Shown here: one piece after another, positions 62,049-64,000 of the stretch
Layout of the letters: the number at the start of each line of letters is the position of its first letter
How positions within the stretch are numbered: position 1 is the stretch's first letter
Source of the DNA: CAMYKD01 sp041617155
GTDB lineage: Bacteria > Pseudomonadota > Alphaproteobacteria > Kiloniellales > JAKSDN01
NCBI GenBank assembly: GCA_041617155.1
Contig: JBFJPL010000009.1
Location: 1-64,000 of the forward strand
Reading direction: 5' to 3'
Length of the DNA stretch: 64,000 bases
Translations under genes and position numbers: made by a program
The notes under the pieces: generated by a model
Database searches by the model: none
Told to the model about the DNA's origin: nothing
Seen by the model: the letters and a program-made list of their open reading frames with translations, nothing else

Positions 62049-62717
62049 TTAAGAATCAGAGCCTTTTCCCGAACCTGACTTGCCCCTACCACCGGCGTCA
62101 TCGGGCATTTCGTGCCGTGTGACGACGCTGTCGATGATGCCGAATTCCATCGCCTCCCGACCGGTCAGGAATTTGTCGCGCTCCATGGCATCCTCAACCG
62201 CCGATAGCGGCTGGCCAGTGTGCTGCGCGTAGATCTCATTCAGCCGACTTCGAGTCGCCAGGATCTCCTTGGCGTGAATTTCGATATCGGTCGCCTGCCC
62301 TTGGAATCCGCCGGACGGCTGATGCACCATGATCTTGGCGTTCGGCAGGGAATAGCGTTTGCCCTTGGTGCCGGCCGCCAGCAGCAGCGAACCGGCGGAC
62401 GCCGCCTGGCCGATGCACACGGTCGAGACGTCGGGGCGGATGTACTGCATGGTGTCGTACATCGCCAACCCGGAGGTCACGATGCCGCCCGGAGAGTTGA
62501 TATAGAAGGCGATATCCTTCTTGGGGTTCTCCGATTCGAGATACAGCAGCTGGGCGCACACCAGGCTGGCCACCACGTCGTTGATCGGCCCGGTGAGAAA
62601 GATGATCCGTTCCTTCAGCAGGCGGGAATAGATATCGTACGAACGTTCGCCGCGGTTGGTCTGCTCGACCACCATGGGCACGAGCGTGTTCATCGTCGTT
62701 TCGTAGATGTTGTTCAT
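62049..62717 (-). CDS. clpP: ATP-dependent protease subunit ClpP
   Basis: ClpP forms the 14-mer peptidase chamber that pairs with ClpX or ClpA. The 222-residue protein has VPMVVEQTNRGERSYDIYSRLLKERIIFLTG, INSPGGIVTSGLAMYDTM, the catalytic Ser in GQAASAGSLLLAAG, His in MVHQPSGGFQG, and Asp in the KFLTGREAMEFGIIDSV region. Start is not certain: ATG 62717 is used, while TTG 62729 has a closer ribosome-binding site and ATG 62693 is also possible. A Gly/Ser/Lys-rich tail of about 15 residues ends the protein. Confidence 0.96.
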   Translation of the reverse strand: MNNIYETTMNTLVPMVVEQTNRGERSYDIYSRLLKERIIFLTGPINDVVASLVCAQLLYLESENPKKDIAFYINSPGGIVTSGLAMYDTMQYIRPDVSTVCIGQAASAGSLLLAAGTKGKRYSLPNAKIMVHQPSGGFQGQATDIEIHAKEILATRSRLNEIYAQHTGQPLSAVEDAMERDKFLTGREAMEFGIIDSVVTRHEMPDDAGGRGKSGSGKGSDS

Positions 62718-62769
62718 GTGTTTGGCCAAGTCTTTCCGGTTTCGCCTCGGGTGCTAGCCTCGGCTTCCC

Positions 62770-64000
62770 TCAGTTGCTCTTGTTCGCTTTCTTGCCAGTG
62801 CTCTTCTCAGTGGCACCCGATTTGGCTTGCACCGTTTTAACCTTCTTGGCCGCCGGCTTTTTGGCAGCCTTCTTTTCGGCGCCTGACGGTTTGCCGGCCG
62901 ACTCGCGCGCTGCCTCCTCGTCCTGGAGCTCCTGAGGCGTCATCTTTCGTTCGGTCACCTTCGCCAGGGCGGTGATGAAGTCTATCACCTTGTCCTCGAA
63001 AATCGGCGCACGCAGGTTGGACAGGGCCTCCGGCGATTTCTGATAGAAATCGAAAACCTCTTTCTCATGGCCGGGATGGCGCCGAGCTTCCTGCATGAGG
63101 GCCCGGTTCAGCTCCTCCTTGGTCACGTCGATGCCGTTCAGGCGGCCGACTTCCGAGAGCAAAAGCCCGAGCCGGACCCGCCGCTCGGCGATGGCGCGGT
63201 ACTCGCGCTGGAGCGCCTCGTCGTCCTTGCCTTCGTCTTCCGGGTCCATCCGGCCTTTTTCCTGGTCCTCCTTGACCTGGCGCCAGATGACATCGAACTC
63301 GGCGTCGAGCATGCCGGGCGGCACGGGGAAATCGTGGGCATCGGCCAACTGATCCAGCAACGCGCGCTTGAGGCGGCCCCGGGCCAGCTGCTCGTAGTCA
63401 CGTTCGATCTGCTCGCGCACCTTGGCCTTAAGCCTTTCCAGGCTCTCTTCACCCAGTGCCGTGGCCAGCGCATCGTTGATCTCGGCTGGACAGGTTTCCA
63501 GAATATCCTGGATCTTGACCTCGAAAACCGCCTCCTGACCGGCCAGCTTGTCGTTCGCATAGCTGTCCGGAAAGGTCACCTTGATCGTGCGATCGTCGCC
63601 TTTGTCGGCACCGATCAGCTGCTCCTCGAAGCCCGCGATGAAGCGGTTCGAGCCGAGCTCCAGGTGATGCCCCTCGCCCGCCATGCCGGGCAGTTCTTCA
63701 CCGTCCACCGAGCCGCGGAAATCGATCACCAAAACGTCGCCCGATTGGGCCCTGCGCGGCTTGGCCAGCGCCTGGGTCGTCTTCTGGTTGGCGGCGATCC
63801 TTTCGAGGGCAGTTTCGACCTCGTCTTCCGGCACCTGGACGACCGCCTGCTCGACCGCTATCTCGGCAAAGTCCATCATCTTGATGTCGGGCATGACCTC
63901 GAGGGCCATGGTGTATTCCAGGTCCTTGCCTTCGGCGAAGGCCACGATTTCGATCTTTGGCTGCAGGACCGGCCGCAAGCCCCGCTCGTTGATGGCCTGG
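62770..64000 (-). CDS. tig: Trigger factor (Tig), 5' end cut by window
   Basis: Trigger factor binds the ribosome exit tunnel and shields nascent chains; it also has prolyl isomerase activity. The visible 409 residues contain the end of the ribosome-binding domain, the FKBP domain (DVLVIDFRGSVDGEELPGMAGEGHHLELGSNRFIAGFEEQLIGADKGDDRTIKVTFP), and the helical C-domain. The N-terminus lies beyond base 64000. The final 35 residues are a Lys/Ala/Ser tail (KKAAKKPAAKKVKTVQAKSG and onwards) absent from E. coli Tig. It is 52 bases upstream of clpP, in the conserved tig-clpP-clpX-lon order. Confidence 0.97.
   Translation of the reverse strand, partial: QAINERGLRPVLQPKIEIVAFAEGKDLEYTMALEVMPDIKMMDFAEIAVEQAVVQVPEDEVETALERIAANQKTTQALAKPRRAQSGDVLVIDFRGSVDGEELPGMAGEGHHLELGSNRFIAGFEEQLIGADKGDDRTIKVTFPDSYANDKLAGQEAVFEVKIQDILETCPAEINDALATALGEESLERLKAKVREQIERDYEQLARGRLKRALLDQLADAHDFPVPPGMLDAEFDVIWRQVKEDQEKGRMDPEDEGKDDEALQREYRAIAERRVRLGLLLSEVGRLNGIDVTKEELNRALMQEARRHPGHEKEVFDFYQKSPEALSNLRAPIFEDKVIDFITALAKVTERKMTPQELQDEEAARESAGKPSGAEKKAAKKPAAKKVKTVQAKSGATEKSTGKKANKSN

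Noticed and set aside
62031..62053. Hairpin CTTAAGGG/CCCTTAG at the clpP stop as a terminator
   Set aside because: Short stem with no T-run after it in the leftward direction.

Overview
The window is GC-rich chromosomal DNA of an alphaproteobacterium, most like the Rhodospirillales/Kiloniellales group. Several signs agree: the gene orders trpG-trpD-trpC-moaC-moeA-lexA-comEC, tig-clpP-clpX-lon-hup and nuoA-N-birA-coaX-rnj-mce; a LexA operator of the GAAC-N7-GAAC type; two perfect CtrA boxes (TTAA-N7-TTAAC); LpxI in the lipid A pathway; a short prolyl-tRNA synthetase without an editing insert; and a long acidic tail on ribosomal protein S2. Placement below class level is inference. Almost everything is core genome. 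There is no rRNA operon, prophage, CRISPR array or complete insertion sequence.

Layout. 1-12160 runs mostly rightward: tryptophan genes trpG-trpD-trpC coupled to molybdopterin genes moaC-moeA, then SOS-controlled lexA, leftward comEC, glnS, gltX and gltA. 12231-27374 is one long leftward envelope and translation block: rpsB-tsf-pyrH-frr-uppS-cdsA-dxr-rseP-bamA-ompH-lpxD-fabZ-lpxA-lpxI-lpxB-gloA. It links ribosome function, UMP and isoprenoid supply, phospholipid and lipid A synthesis and outer-membrane assembly, with overlapping or nearly abutting genes from uppS down to dxr and from bamA down to gloA. 27561-35432 holds dnaE, a rightward CtrA-boxed PilZ gene, a DUF3012 lipoprotein gene, a MITE-like element, lolD, lolE and proS. 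35607-37403 is a small island with a secreted hypothetical protein and a purine permease. 37428-55643 is leftward: all 14 complex I genes, then birA, coaX, rnj (RNase J), mce and a DUF1467 gene. 55863-57481 carries tRNA-Asp, a PAS-type gene, a sparse region with a CtrA-boxed small transcript candidate, and tRNA-Val. 57580-64000 is the HU gene and the lon-clpX-clpP-tig protein quality-control cluster, with tig cut by the window edge.

The best candidates for something undescribed are three. First, a compact leftward transcription unit at about 56731-56918: perfect CtrA box, strong Shine-Dalgarno, 24-codon reading frame, GC-rich hairpins, terminator. Second, a 268-bp non-coding element at 31883-32150: 19-bp perfect terminal inverted repeats, two large stem-loops sharing one inverted core, TA target duplication, inserted exactly in the lolD stop codon. 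Third, a PilZ gene under a perfect CtrA box. Starts were chosen from ribosome-binding sites, overlaps and family length; all family calls come from recognising motifs, not from database searches.
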